64,000 nucleotides of DNA from Chrysogorgia sp. JL179-B06 (GCA_035772405.1 JAYKKM010000349.1:481001-545000), one strand, 5' to 3'; counted from the first letter of the stretch, positions 48,561-61,140 are shown. Program-made: numbers and translations. Notes: a model not told the origin generated them from the letters alone.

Positions 48561-48963
48561 GGAGGGTGAGCACGCCATTTATCCCGGTCAGCGGCAAGCA
48601 ATCGTCTTCTGGTTACCACTTCATGTTAGGATCACAAAATGGTTTGGTTAGGATTATAGTTGTGTTGGGGACATGCTTACATGAAGTAACTAGCTTTAGC
48701 CATAAATGAAGTACCTACCCGTCTTCTGGACGATCCTTTTATTAGTATTAAGGTTAGTAATAGTATTTTTACTTAGCTTTCCTGTATCACGGGGTTTAGG
48801 GTTAGAAAACCCATTGGGCGGGGGGTTAGCATCTAAGTTGTTTTGGGGTTAGTGAAAAAGATCGCGGATACTAAAAAAGATCGTCCAGAAGACGATTGCT
48901 TGCCGCTGACCGGGATTAATGGCGTGCTCACACCTCCCTCTCCGCGGCCCGTGATGTAACGTT
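48538..48963. mobile_element. inverted-repeat element with telomere-like interior
   Basis: Arms 48538-48612 and 48885-48963 are inverted, about 75 bp with few mismatches (GAGCACGCCATTTATCCCGG; GCGGCAAGCAATCGTCTTCT). The interior has GGTTAGGATTATAGTTGTGT, GGGTTTAGGGTTAG and TTGTTTTGGGGTTAG, plus the 33-bp block 48721-48753 identical to 666-698. The arms belong to the 3' region of the Penelope family lying on both sides. Confidence 0.75.
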
Positions 48964-49064
48964 TCCATTAATAGATATGGTAATAGGAAAGAGGAATAGC
49001 TGGAGAACATTTCTATGTATATTTTTACAATAAAATGTGGAAACAATAAAATCTCTTTATTATC

Positions 49065-49090
49065 CTTTCGGGGTACAATCCGTTCGTCAG
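49065..49090 (-). ncRNA. hammerhead-like motif after a Penelope C-terminus
   Basis: Minus strand: CTGACGA, one A, a 13-base weak stem-loop, then GAAAG. It starts 36 nt downstream of the stop of the minus-strand Penelope C-terminal remnant. Both boxes are present, but helix II pairs only through GG/CC. Confidence 0.4.
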
Positions 49091-49125
49091 AACGTTTGAC
49101 AAAACATGTGCGAGCCAGAGTATCA

Positions 49126-49236
49126 CATAAAATCTCGTAGATCAAATCCCTTGGGAATAAAAGTATTCAATTTATACATCCAAAAAGCGTCCCGATCAGT
49201 CGGGATTGCGAATATTCGTTTTATCGTGATTATATC
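49126..49236 (-). pseudogene. Penelope-like element, C-terminal remnant (minus)
   Basis: The minus-strand frame reads IITIKRIFAIPTDRDAFW, then MYKLNTFIPKGFDLRDFM and a stop. R-x-A-F-W-x-x-K-L-N-T-x-x-P-x-G is typical of the end of the Penelope GIY-YIG domain. It lies head to head with the plus-strand GIY-YIG remnant at 48280-48560, so two copies or an inverted rearrangement are present. No GIY-YIG core is on this strand. Confidence 0.7.
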
Positions 49237-49312
49237 AACACTCACATCGGCCATTATGACCCTGATTTAACATTCCCGCTAGGTGTTAAATAAAACACTA
49301 AATAAAACAGCA

Positions 49313-51716
<2,404 letters not shown>

Positions 51717-51770
51717 TTAATTGATATATGAGAGGATTTAATATTGTAAAATACATATATGGAAAAAGTT

Positions 51771-51846
51771 ACTGCCCCAACCGGGAATCGAACCCTGGTC
51801 TCCGAATCAATGTTTCGGCGCTCTGACCTTTGAGCTAATGAGACAC
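51771..51846 (-). mobile_element. tRNA-derived SINE head
   Basis: Minus strand: A box TAGCTCAAAGG (51828-51838), B box GGTTCGATTCC (51784-51794) and a perfect anticodon stem CCGAA/TTCGG. The acceptor stem does not pair, so it is not a working tRNA gene. The 3' side runs through about 50 bases into the AT microsatellite, as expected for a SINE with an AT-rich tail. Confidence 0.65.
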
Positions 51847-52114
51847 GGTCACAAAATTTTCAGATTCTACTAACAGGCTTGGTGCAAGTTTACAGTGACT
51901 GTACTTTGCGGCACAGTTTGCGAGGACTAACTTAACTCCAAAACGCGTCTAAAAAAGGTACATTACCAATTTGGGAGTTAAATTTGACCCTTCGGGTGGT
52001 AAATTAAAACACTCGTGTTTGGAGTAACCTTAACCCCCGATTTAGAATTTAAAATAACTCGTATTGAAGAGTTCTTTTTACTCACTGTTGTCTCCATCGC
52101 CGGTTGTCGTGACC

Positions 52115-52205
52115 GTTGTCTTCATCGCAACAGTTCACAGTTGTCTTCGCCGACACAGTTCACAGTTGTCTTCATCGTCACAGTTCACAGTTGTCTTCGC
52201 CGACA
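52115..52205. repeat. 25-bp tandem repeat with 50-bp alternation
   Basis: Units of GTTGTCTTCATCGCAACAGT-TCACA alternate with GTTGTCTTCGCCGACACAGT-TCACA, giving a 50-bp higher-order period over about 3.5 units. Serine-rich frames here are artefacts. Confidence 0.85.
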
Positions 52206-52339
52206 GAGGAACGTCTACTGCAAGTCATTTTGTTATTTTGTTATTTTGTAATTTTCGCGCGCTTTGATATACGACATCATCAGCGTCAATTCACAGTATT
52301 CGACGGAAATGGCGCCCAGCTACCAGACATTAAACAATG

Positions 52340-52440
52340 ATTGGATGAGGTTTTTGTGATATCTCGAATAATCAATTGGTCGAGGTATGACACTTACCGA
52401 GACCTTGATTATCCAGATATCACAAAAAACCGAATCTAAT
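52340..52440. mobile_element. short foldback element
   Basis: GGTTTTTGTGATATCT with AATAATCAA is inverted against TTGATTAT and AGATATCACAAAAAACC. Arms are about 45 bp and the loop is short. Probably a MITE remnant. Confidence 0.75.
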
Positions 52441-52847
52441 ATATAATAAAACAATTAAATAAATAAATAAATAAATCAGAGTCTTTGTCTTCAAGTAATT
52501 TTTCGATTTCGAAGGACGATAATCGAGCAGTCATGTTGTTTTTTGCTTGTGTGGAAAGCTACTGCTCGTTAGGAAATCTGTCATAGCAGATTATTCACTA
52601 ATCTGTAGGTTGCGCTGATTCCCATATGCGCTTAGACAATGAGAAGACATGAAGTGGATACAATGTTGACCAACAAGGCACGAGAATGATGTTTGAATGT
52701 ATAATAAGGACTGTTATTCACCTAAAGATCTATAAATAATCATTATTATTAACAGGGCGTCTTTGGTTATTTTAGACCGTGCAGTGCAGCTTCTTAAACG
52801 ACGAATAATAGAGTTTACAGAGAGAGCCTAGCTGAACACCTGGGAAA
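52441..52847. other. upstream region of the receptor gene
   Basis: AT-rich, with a TAAA-type run at 52452-52474. It would contain the promoter and 5' UTR of the following exon, but no TATA box or other element can be assigned with confidence. Confidence 0.35.
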
Positions 52848-52896
52848 ATGCTGTTGTACATATTTTTAGGCGTGCTTATGGTTTCAAGGTTACGAG
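52848..52896 (+). CDS. nicotinic receptor-like subunit, exon 1 (signal peptide)
   Basis: The ATG at 52848 opens 16 codons plus one base, [16 protein letters not shown], before the donor GAG|GTAAGA. A hydrophobic core after the start is what a signal peptide for secretion into the ER looks like. The exon ends in phase 1. The next exon on this strand with a matching phase is the receptor exon at 63288, and joining them restores an alanine codon and an unbroken frame. In known animal nicotinic receptor genes the first exon also ends just after the signal peptide in phase 1. The link across 10.4 kb is inferred from phase, order and content. Confidence 0.6.
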
Positions 52897-52959
52897 GTAA
52901 GATGAACTGGAAAATCGGTATTGGCAAAAAAGCTACAGTCGCGCAATTTCAATTTTCTA

Positions 52960-52966
<7 letters not shown>

Positions 52967-53047
<81 letters not shown>

Positions 53048-53057
53048 TATATATTGC

Positions 53058-53100
<43 letters not shown>

Positions 53101-53350
53101 GTATATATATGTATATATATATATATATTATAAATAAATTGCTATTTATTTATTTATATGTATATAAATTCTTTGTTTTTAAAAAATTATGGATTTCACT
53201 CAAATTTTGCATTTTGTTTTGTATAAGACCACATATAATAAAATAATAAAATAAAATAAAATAATAAAAATAAAATAATAAAATAATCCCCTCGCAAGCG
53301 AGGTCGCGGATCCATTTCTCACGAAAGGTTTGTATATGTATATATATATA

Positions 53351-53400
<50 letters not shown>
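52967..53400. repeat. AT and A-rich microsatellite cluster
   Basis: AT runs at 52967-53128 (interrupted by AG and GT) and about 53330-53400, with an AAAATAAT-type A-rich run at 53230-53287 and a small CCTCGCAAGCGAGG hairpin at about 53289. All non-coding. Confidence 0.9.
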
Positions 53401-53402
<2 letters not shown>

Positions 53403-53475
53403 TAATGATTTGTGGTGAAGGAAAATTTCGAGTGTTGTAATATATACATTCTAAGACCAAACCGGGACTATATTT
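53401..53475 (-). mobile_element. SINE tail fragment
   Basis: Its plus-strand sequence (GGTGAAGG, AAATTTCGAGTGTTG, ATATACATTCTAAGACCAAA, CCGGGAC) matches the complement of 63050-63118, the body of the tRNA-Ala-like SINE. The tRNA head is missing, and the AT tail lies at 53335-53400. Confidence 0.75.
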
Positions 53476-53789
53476 CAACATGTAGTATATATATTATGTA
53501 TATATATATTTGAGCGGAGCATGGTAGGACCAACTCCTTATAAGGAAGTAAAAAGTCGTTTTGGGTGAAAATGTGGGCGAGAGGTTATTGCGGTACGTAT
53601 TTCTAGTAGTAATAGCAAAACCGTAAAAGTCGTACAGTACCCATCGTAATTGTTGCGTTGGCTACCCTGCCAAAGGGCTTCGATAAATCACTTGGGGTGA
53701 TCACGATATCAAACCTGCTAGAATTGTTGCAGAGGGCATGTTTACTGGGATTAGTTTTTACATGCATGTAAAGGCATGTTTTCTGGGAT
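53476..53789. other. unassigned intron sequence
   Basis: No element recognised apart from a short TATATG run. Confidence 0.4.
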
Positions 53790-54218
53790 CAATTAAGTTT
53801 GTCTTATTTGAAAGAACACTTCAAATGACAGAGTAACATCTTTTGTAGTTTTTCGTTTCCTTGCTTCGTTCTTGAGATATTTAGTTTGCATTATATGCAA
53901 ATGACAATGGTGTGACGTACACATGCGTAATGACTTATCGGAGAAGGTTATATATCTTTGCTAATATAAAACCAAATTTAATTTGAATGAAGCATGTGCG
54001 TGAGTATTTCCAAAAACATGGAACTTGTAGAATTTTAAGTGATTTTGTGTGATCATTATGCACGTGTACGTCACACCATTGTCATTTGCATATAATGCAA
54101 ACTGAAATATCTCAAGAACGAAGCAAGGAAACGAAAAACTACAGAAGATGTTACTCTGTCATTTTAAGTATTCTTTCAAATAAGGCAAACTTAATTTTCG
54201 TGTCATAGGCAATTTAAG
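53790..54218. mobile_element. foldback MITE, TTAAAGTGCC family
   Basis: Arms of about 160 bp: CAATGGTGTGACGTACAC, ATATTTAGTTTGCATTATAT and TTTCGTTTCCTTGCTTCGTT on the left, with complements at 54060-54196. The right end continues to TCATAGGCAATTTAAG, as in the family. The matching left end is missing, so this copy is 5'-truncated. Confidence 0.8.
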
Positions 54219-54271
54219 GAAGGTTTTGGATACATAGAGATCATAAGAGTGAAGCATTGTTATGTCAAGGC

Positions 54272-55005
54272 CAGGGTTGGTAGATTGTCCTCTTGGAGGC
54301 CAAATAACTCGATTTTGGCTTCCTTATTTTTTGTTTGTCCTTGATAAAATGTTTGGCCTTTTTGCTCCTTTTTGGTCTCTTAACAGTTGACAAGAATTTT
54401 TCGAAAATGTTATCGATTTTTTGTAAAAACATTGATTGTATGGAGGTTGATTGTATTTGCAATGTAAATGTCATTGATTGTCAGAGTATAATCTGGTTGT
54501 ATTTCTAGCCAATCAGGGTTCATGAAATTCAGCCAATTGTAAAACTGATCAACTAATCAGTAATAATTCAGCATAGCACGACTATGAGCTAGCGAAGATG
54601 ACAAAGATTAATGACATTAATCAGTATATTGCCATTATTTGACTCACTCACTTATAAGAAACTAGAATGACATTATAACAAAAATACCAACTATGTATGA
54701 TATCAAAGTTTTGAAGCTTGGCATGGCGATGTTTAATGAAATAAACGGCAAAAGTTTGCGGTTATACACCATGTTTATTTTAAAGATAAAATTCGCTGAG
54801 CTTTCGTCCCGTAAACTCAGGACTTCGTCAGAGCATGACTAAACGTGAACAAGTATGTATATAGGATAGTCGATAAAGTAACGATGCGATTTGGCTCCTT
54901 TTTGGCTTCTTTTCAACAAAAAGTTGTTTGGCCTAATTTGTTAGATTTTGGCTACTTTTCAAACGATATTTTGCTCTGAGCATGCGCTGGAGTCTTCCAA
55001 CCCTG
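54272..55005. mobile_element. hAT-type element with 8-bp target duplication
   Basis: The ends are CAGGGTTGGTAGA and TCTTCCAACCCTG (inverted). Exact 8-bp direct repeats GTCAAGGC flank it at 54264-54271 and 55006-55013. An 8-bp duplication and CAGGG ends are the signature of hAT transposons. The 734-bp element has no transposase and is non-autonomous. Internal TTTTTGGCT/GGCCAAA-like subterminal motifs recur. A hammerhead-like fragment lies inside it at 54801-54831. Confidence 0.85.
54801..54831 (-). ncRNA. hammerhead-like motif
   Basis: Minus strand: CTGACGA, one A, a 6-bp stem GTCCTG/CGGGAC with one G·U pair and loop AGTTTA, then GAAAG. Both core boxes are intact, with the same single extra base before helix II as the other copies. 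It is nested within the hAT-type element. Confidence 0.5.
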
Positions 55006-55013
55006 GTCAAGGC

Positions 55014-55406
55014 ACCTAAGGCCTGCACGGGAAGTAACATGATGCCTCAGTTAAGACACTAGCGTTAAGATCGTTTGCTGTGATTAACAATTAAATAATA
55101 ATAATAATAATGACGTTTTAGGAGCATTATACAATAGTTTCAATGCTCTTACAACAATAAATTCTTAAAGTTACTTAAGTTACTCACATACCATTATTTA
55201 TTTTTTTATTGTTCGTGAGCGGGAGGAATCCTAGGCATTCCTGCAATTTGATTGGCTGCGTGAGCGGGCGGCTTTTTACGATATTTTGACCACGGTCGCG
55301 GAATCCTAAATGCTGACGTTTTTTTAATATTTTTAAAGACCCAGGAGATAATTGTTTTGTTTTTGCTTTATGGATAAAAACGAAGGGTAAACGTAGCACA
55401 TAAGAA
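55014..55406. other. unassigned, upstream of the Crypton
   Basis: Contains an AAT run (about 55092-55111) and a short GGAAT...ATTCC palindrome near 55224. The Crypton left end presumably lies in this stretch, but Cryptons lack inverted ends, so it cannot be placed. Confidence 0.4.
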
Positions 55407-56861
55407 ATGGATTCAGACGAAAATTATCACAGCGAGAGTGAGTTTTATTATCCAGATGAGTGGGAAAATGAGGAAATTGACATTGTAAACAATGAACTTC
55501 ATAATGACGGTACTACCGAAACTAGCGAAGAAATGAATTTAAGCTTTTTATTCAAGATTTTATAACAGCACAACGTCCTGAGAACACATTGAAAAAAAAC
55601 AAATACGACATGAATATCTGGCAACGGCATTTCCTGTCAATTAACGAAAACAGAGAAATAAAAAACATACCTCCAAGAGAGTTGAACGTACTTATGTGCC
55701 GTTTTTTTATTGATCTAAAAAAGAAAAATGGCAGTCCGTACGAACCTGTTACTTTGACATATTTTTATCGAAGTCTTCAGCGTTACCTGAATGATAACAA
55801 CTCGGCCATCAACATTTTCAAAGATCAAGACTTTGCCAAGGCAAGAGAGGTTCTTTCGGCCAAGAAGAAAGAATTGGTGGTGGAAAATGCCAAGGGAAAT
55901 CGGCCACAAGCGGCTCGCGAACTCAGTGACGCCGAAGAAGATCAACTGTTTTTCTCGGGTGCGTTTGGTAATAAAAGTCCAGAAGCTCTACAGACAACGG
56001 TTGTGGTGGCTGCTTTCCCTTCATTTTGGTTTCCGTGCTCGAGACGAAAGTAGAAAGCTAAAATGGGGCGACGTTCAGCTCAAAAAAGATGGTGAAACTG
56101 GTCGGGAATTTCTTCTATGGTCGGCGGAGAGGGGATCTAAGACCCGAAAAGGAGATGGTCAACGAGCATTCAGTCCGGTAGCGTACGCAACGAATAATGA
56201 AAGATGCCCTGTTAAATATTTTAAAGAGTATGTAAGCCGCCGTCCTGATGAGATGAAGGATCCTGACTCGCCATTTTACCTTGCCATCAACCACAGAAGA
56301 AAAACAGGGAGCCAAATTTGGTACTCCAGAGCTCCACTCGGCAGAAACGAAATTGGCAAGCTTCTTGTAAAAGCAGCACAGAAAGCCGGTTTGTCTGGAA
56401 ATATTACAAACCATAGCGTCAGAAAGACATGTATCTCCAGACTTATGGATGCCGAAATCCCTGCCAATTATGTCGCTCAACTTAGTGGCCACAAGAACCT
56501 AAAAAGCCTCGACTCATACAAATCGGCTTCGGTTGAACACCAGCGAAAAATGTCCCATGTCTTAAGTCGTTCATTCCATCAAAAAAATAGCGAATCAGGA
56601 GAATCCACTGTAACGTCCGCCGGCACCTCTTCGATGCTTTCAACATCTGCATGCACATCTTTCGGTCCTGTAAACCCATCCAATCCAACAGTTTCTGGTC
56701 CTTCTGGCTTGTTTTCTGGTGCCTCAATTGGAAAAATTGAAGGATGTACATTCAACTTTCATGTTCACAACAACGAAGGCATTTCGAATGATTTAAAAGC
56801 TCAGCCACAGATGAAACGTCGCAGAATTATCCTGCAGAGCGATGATTCCGATACTGACTGA
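55407..56861 (+). pseudogene. Crypton-type tyrosine recombinase, two frameshifts
   Basis: This is the transposase (tyrosine recombinase) of a Crypton DNA transposon, related to the DUF3504 domain in host proteins such as QRICH1 and ZMYM2. The frame opens at ATG 55407 (MDSDENYHSESEF, acidic). A missing T in the T-run 55545-55549 moves it to a second frame (ITAQRPENTLKKNKYDMNIW, SAM-like N-terminal part). An extra C in the CCC at 56017-56019 moves it back. The catalytic part is complete: arginine in GFRARDESRKLKWGDV, H-x-x-R in TNHSVRKT, SGH and the nucleophile in SYKSA. It ends EGCTFNFHVHNN and an acidic tail. The total is about 485 codons. The two single-base shifts cancel, so either the copy is recently dead or the read consensus is wrong. 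It lies in the receptor gene's first intron. Confidence 0.85.
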
Positions 56862-57235
56862 CTAGATCTTTGACTTGCTTTACAACCCTTGAAGAGTAGA
56901 GACCATCTATTATGTATATAAACCTTTTGTCTTGAATTTCCTTGTTCTGTCTGTTGTTCCTCACTCTGACGACGTTCGGAAATAAAATGCCGTTGTACTT
57001 GCGTACGTCAGCACGTCACATGGTAACAGTGAAAATTACGTAATCGTTTTTTTTTACTAATTTCCGGTAATATTATAAAATGTTCAAGCTATTTTATGGG
57101 CTTTTTGGTTATATTAAAATGAAATTTGTTGGTATTTATTTTTCTTTTCTCAAATAAACACTGTAGTCTACGTGCCAATAAATTACTTCTGGAATTCAGC
57201 TTCATACCCTGCATAATGTGCAATAAAAAAATAAA
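56862..57235. other. unassigned, downstream of the Crypton
   Basis: Includes an AATAAA-type signal (about 56981) shortly after the recombinase stop, which may be its polyadenylation site. Otherwise nothing recognised. Confidence 0.4.
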
Positions 57236-57382
57236 TATGTTATTTACCGTTTTTGGTCGGTCCGTATAGAAAAATATTTTACCTCGGTCTCAAAAACGAC
57301 CCTCGGCCTACGGCCTCAGGCCGTTTTCGAAACCTCGGTAAAATATTTTTCTATACGGACCTCCCAGCCGGTAAATAACATA
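57236..57382. mobile_element. foldback MITE, TGTTATTTACCG ends
   Basis: Ends TATGTTATTTACCG and CGGTAAATAACATA are inverted. GGTCCGTATAGAAAAATATT, TTACCTCGG and AAAACG pair with complements across a GCCTACGGC centre. The whole element folds into one hairpin. Flanking sequence is AT-rich, so a TA target duplication cannot be judged. Confidence 0.9.
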
Positions 57383-57732
57383 TATATATAAATTACATAC
57401 ATTACAAAATATACATATCGTTATACATACATATCATTACTTACATATCACTATAAAATCCAAACTACTACATATACACTGTAACTAATAAAAACCAACA
57501 AGAATATACGATTGAGTTTTTTTTATATGCAAATTGTCCATGTTATGCAAATGAAATTTACCGACAGATAAATATCAACATAGATCGTTTATTAAACTGT
57601 AATTCATTATACAACACTTCTTTCAATCTTAAGACACATAATAAACGCAGCGAAATCATAGTGGAACCCTTCTATGTCTCCAAGGCTTTGTGATATAAGC
57701 ACCTGAATAAGAGTATATAGATGAATGAGAGA
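57383..57732. other. unassigned AT-rich intron sequence
   Basis: AT/ACATAC-rich sequence with no recognised element. Confidence 0.4.
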
Positions 57733-57912
57733 AAAGGCAACATTTTGCCCGTCCTATTTTAAAATGTTTCCAAAATCTTATAATATAAATACATAAGTGA
57801 TTTTTGCTTACCCTATTTTAATAAGTTTGCACAATCTCAGAATATAAATACATTAGAAAGATAGGCAAAAATGTTTCCTGCCTATTTTAATACGGTTGCA
57901 AAATCTCAACAT
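57733..57912. repeat. 75-bp tandem repeat, first block
   Basis: Two to three diverged copies of the unit described for 58745-59850 (TTTGCAAAATCTCA, ATATAAATA, AGGCAAAATTTTGCCT, CCTATTTTAA). Confidence 0.75.
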
Positions 57913-58035
57913 ATATTTCAAAAACTCATTAATAATTCATAAACCAACTATCCAATTGCTGCTACGAAATTAGTCACATGCATGCGTCTTTATAATAGCT
58001 AAAGCACACTTATTCATGCAGAAACACAATACTTC

Positions 58036-58106
58036 TCGTGAATAAAGATTTTCATATAAAGATTTTTTATATAAAGATTTTTATATAAAGATTTTTTGTA
58101 TAAAGA
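58036..58106. repeat. 15-bp tandem repeat
   Basis: About five copies of ATATAAAGATTTTTT with small length changes. Confidence 0.85.
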
Positions 58107-58209
58107 TCGTATTTTACATTAACATAATTATAGTTTCAACACATAATGATAATTCTCGCACAACAACATTCAAATTTAAGAACTACCACGATCTAGCTCT
58201 TTACAAGAA

Positions 58210-58566
58210 TCACTTTTCAGCAAAATTGAAAGTACAATTATTGAACACACAACTCGACATGTTCGTGTTAACATTTGATACCCTCTCACCTTCACTCGCA
58301 CGCATCGGAAAATTACTCAACATTTCGTCGGGAACGTCAAATCTAAAATCAGCCAAACTGAAGTCTATTAAATCCTTACATTCTTCTTTCAAATCACTGT
58401 TCACTCTCTCTGTTATATTCCTTGGAGGTCCTAAAATAGTACTCACACGCTTTTCTTGCTCTTCGTTTTTTGGTTATCGAAATCTTCGCTTTGGAGGCAT
58501 TCCAAAGACAAACGCTGCCGAGAATGTAGGCTTCGGCATTACAACGCCTCGGCATTTAAAATTCAT
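58210..58566 (-). pseudogene. possible Crypton C-terminal remnant
   Basis: A minus-strand frame of 119 codons from ATG 58566 contains one in-frame stop (TAA after MPPKRRFR). It continues KNEEQEKRVSTILGPPRNI, then NSDLKEECKDLIDF, and ends CVFNNCTFNFAEK. The end resembles EGCTFNFHV near the C-terminus of the Crypton recombinase at 56.75 kb, which is the only reason for the assignment. No catalytic residues are present. It could instead be a small host exon. It sits between two blocks of the 75-bp repeat. Confidence 0.35.
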
Positions 58567-58744
58567 ATTCAAATTTTTGGTAGAGGACAACCAAGTTGCT
58601 ATTCCCTAAGATTTTATTTTCTATTTAAAATCCATGTTTCTCATTCACAGTTTTTGAAGCCATTCAAAAAACTCGCATCACGTGTTTTATCAGATATAAA
58701 ACACTGCTGCTCGTTTTTTAAATAGTACATAAATAGACTAATGG

Positions 58745-59850
58745 GATAAAATAGTGAACATTTTTGCCTGCCCTATTTTAATACGTTTGCAAAATCTTAA
58801 CATATAAATAGATCAATAAGATAGAACAGGAAAAATGTTTGCCTTCCCTATTTTAATACGTTTGCAAAATCTCGGAATATAAATAGATAAATTAGATAGG
58901 AAAGGAAAAATGTTGGCCTTCCCTATTCTAATATGTTTGCAAAATCTCATATAAATAAATGAATAAGATAGGAAAGGCAAACATTTTGCCAAGGCCAAAT
59001 TTTTGCCTGCCCTATTTTAAAATATTTGCAAAATCTCATAATACAAATAGATCAACGAGATCGGGAAGGCAAAATGTTTGCCTTCCCTATTTTAACACGA
59101 TAATGCAAAATCTCATAATATAAATAAATGAATAAAATAGGTAAGGCAAACATTTTGCCTGCCCTATTTTAATATGTTTGGAAAATCTAATAATATAAAT
59201 AGGTGAATCAGATAGGAAAGGCAAAACTTTTGCCTGCCCTATTTTAATATGTTTGCAAAATCCCAAAATATAAATAGATAAATCAGATAGGAAAGGCAAA
59301 TTTTTTGCCTTTCTATTTTAATATGTTTGCAAAATCCCAGAATATAAATAGATAAATCCGAAAGGAAAGGCAAAATTTTTGCCTGTCCTATTTTAATCTG
59401 TTTGCAAAATCCCATAATATAAATGGACGAATCAGATAGGAAATGCAAAATTTTGGCCTTTCCTATGCTGTTTGCAAAATCTCATAATATAAATAAATGA
59501 ATAAAATAGGAAGGCAAAATTTTGGCCTTCCTTATTCTAATATGTTTGCAAAATCTTATAATATCAATAAATGAATGAAATAGGTAAGGCAAAATTTTTA
59601 CCTACTCTATTTTAATATGTTTGCAAAATCCCAGAATATAAATAGATAAATCCGATAGGAAAGGCAAAACTTTTGCCTGCCCTATTTTATGGTATGTTTG
59701 CAAAATCTCAGAATATAAATAGATAAATGAGATAGGAAACGCAAAATTTGGCCTTCCCCATTTTGACACGTTTTCAAAATCTCATAATATAAATAAATGA
59801 ATTAGATAGTAAAGGCAAAATTTTTGCCTGCCCTATTTTAACAGTATAAA
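58745..59850. repeat. 75-bp tandem repeat, main block
   Basis: About 14 diverged copies at 70-80 bp spacing. The GTTTGCAAAATC marker falls near 58790, 58861, 58935, 59250, 59320, 59401, 59545, 59622 and 59697. Each unit holds a palindromic core, GGCAAAATTTTGCC, followed by TGCCCTATTTTAATA. Short open frames on the minus strand (SIYIMGFCK-type repeats) are artefacts. Confidence 0.9.
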
Positions 59851-60362
59851 CCTAAATATCCGTAGGAGAAAGTAATGTAACTTTTTCCCAAATGTTAAAA
59901 TAGTCTCAATTAAATACCAAACTTATTCCACTTGGTGAGATTCGGTGGTAGACAAATAGTTTGCAAGTCTGCGACAGGTGACAAACTGGTCATCTTCGCT
60001 TTCACAAAAGCTGACAGCATTCCTCTTTAGCTGTAACGCAGCTAACATACATGAACCTAGATAAAAAAGGAAAAGCTTCAGAAATAATTCTTACAAACTA
60101 CAAACAGTACTATTATTGGAATCCTTGCAAGACAACACTGTCAATAATAATTATAATAGCAATATGATATATTCATCAAAACAATTATTATTGGCAGTTG
60201 TGATTTGACAAATTGATTCAGGTCATATTTTTGGTAATGCTCAAAATAAAATCATGTTAAACGGATGCAGTTGTCCTTCAGTGGCATGTTGAGTGAAATA
60301 AAAACTTTAAAATCGAATGAGGCCAAAACCTACAGTGTGAAATGTTTAATATTATGGTTAAG
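59851..60362. other. unassigned intron sequence
   Basis: Nothing recognised before the hammerhead-like motif at 60363. Confidence 0.4.
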
Positions 60363-60388
60363 CTTTCGCCGTGCTACGACATCATCAG
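60363..60388 (-). ncRNA. hammerhead-like motif
   Basis: Minus strand: CTGATGA, one T, a 4-bp stem GTCG/CGGC (one G·U) with loop TAGCA, then GAAAG. Downstream on the minus strand TATTTCA...AACATGCC resembles the sequence after the 54801 copy, so both may come from one retroelement family. Confidence 0.45.
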
Positions 60389-60487
60389 AACGACGAGGAA
60401 TTAGATCATTACAATATATATACGAAGGGTTATGGTAAAATATGTAAAACATTGGGTATAAAATGCAAATATATCTAAAACTATTAT

Positions 60488-60530
60488 GTACAATACAATA
60501 CAATACAATACAATAAACTTTATTTAAAGA
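60488..60530 (-). mobile_element. LINE 3' tail with TTGTA microsatellite
   Basis: On the minus strand TTCTTTAAATAAAGTTTATT runs into TTGTATTGTATTGTATTG, a polyadenylation-like signal and a 5-bp terminal repeat typical of CR1/L2-like LINEs. The body is absent. Confidence 0.5.
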
Positions 60531-60574
60531 AAGTTAAAACGTATTAACAAGTTACAGTTTTCTAACATATGTTT

Positions 60575-61140
60575 ATATTCTGAAATTTGGCAAACATATT
60601 AAAATAGGGCAGGCAAAAATGTTGCCTTTCCTATTTATCTATGTATTTATATTCTGAGATTTTGCAAATATATTAAAATAGGGCAGGCAAAAATTTTGCT
60701 TTTCCTATTTTATTCATGTATTTGTATTCTGAAATTTTGCAAACATATTAAAATAGGGCAGGCAAAAATTTTGCCTTTCCTATCTCATTTATCTATTTAT
60801 ATTCTGAGATTTTGAAAACACATTAAAATAGGACAGGCAAAATTTTTGCCTTTTTTACTTCATTTATCTATTTGTATTCTGAAATTTTGCAAACATATTA
60901 AAATAGGGTAGGCAAAAATTTTGCCTTTCCCATCTCATTTATCTATCTATATTCTGACATTTTGAAAACATATTAAAATAGGGCAGGAAAAAATTTTGCC
61001 TTTTCTGTTTCGTTTATGTATTTTTTGCTACGAAGTTTTGCTAATAAATTAAAATAGGAAAGGCAAAAATTTTACCTTCGTCTATTTAATTCGTTTACAT
61101 AAACTGGAAGACGTTGCAAATATACACAAATAGGGAAGGT
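60575..61140. repeat. 75-bp tandem repeat, inverted block
   Basis: Seven or so copies of the same unit as 58745-59850 but in the opposite orientation (TTAAAATAGGGCAGGCAAAA, ATTTTGCCTTTCCTAT, ATTCTGAGATTTTGCAAACA). Confidence 0.9.

Noticed and set aside
55715..55945. Minus-strand frames across the Crypton (also 56115-56492 and 56482-56751)
   Set aside because: Shadow frames of the plus-strand recombinase.
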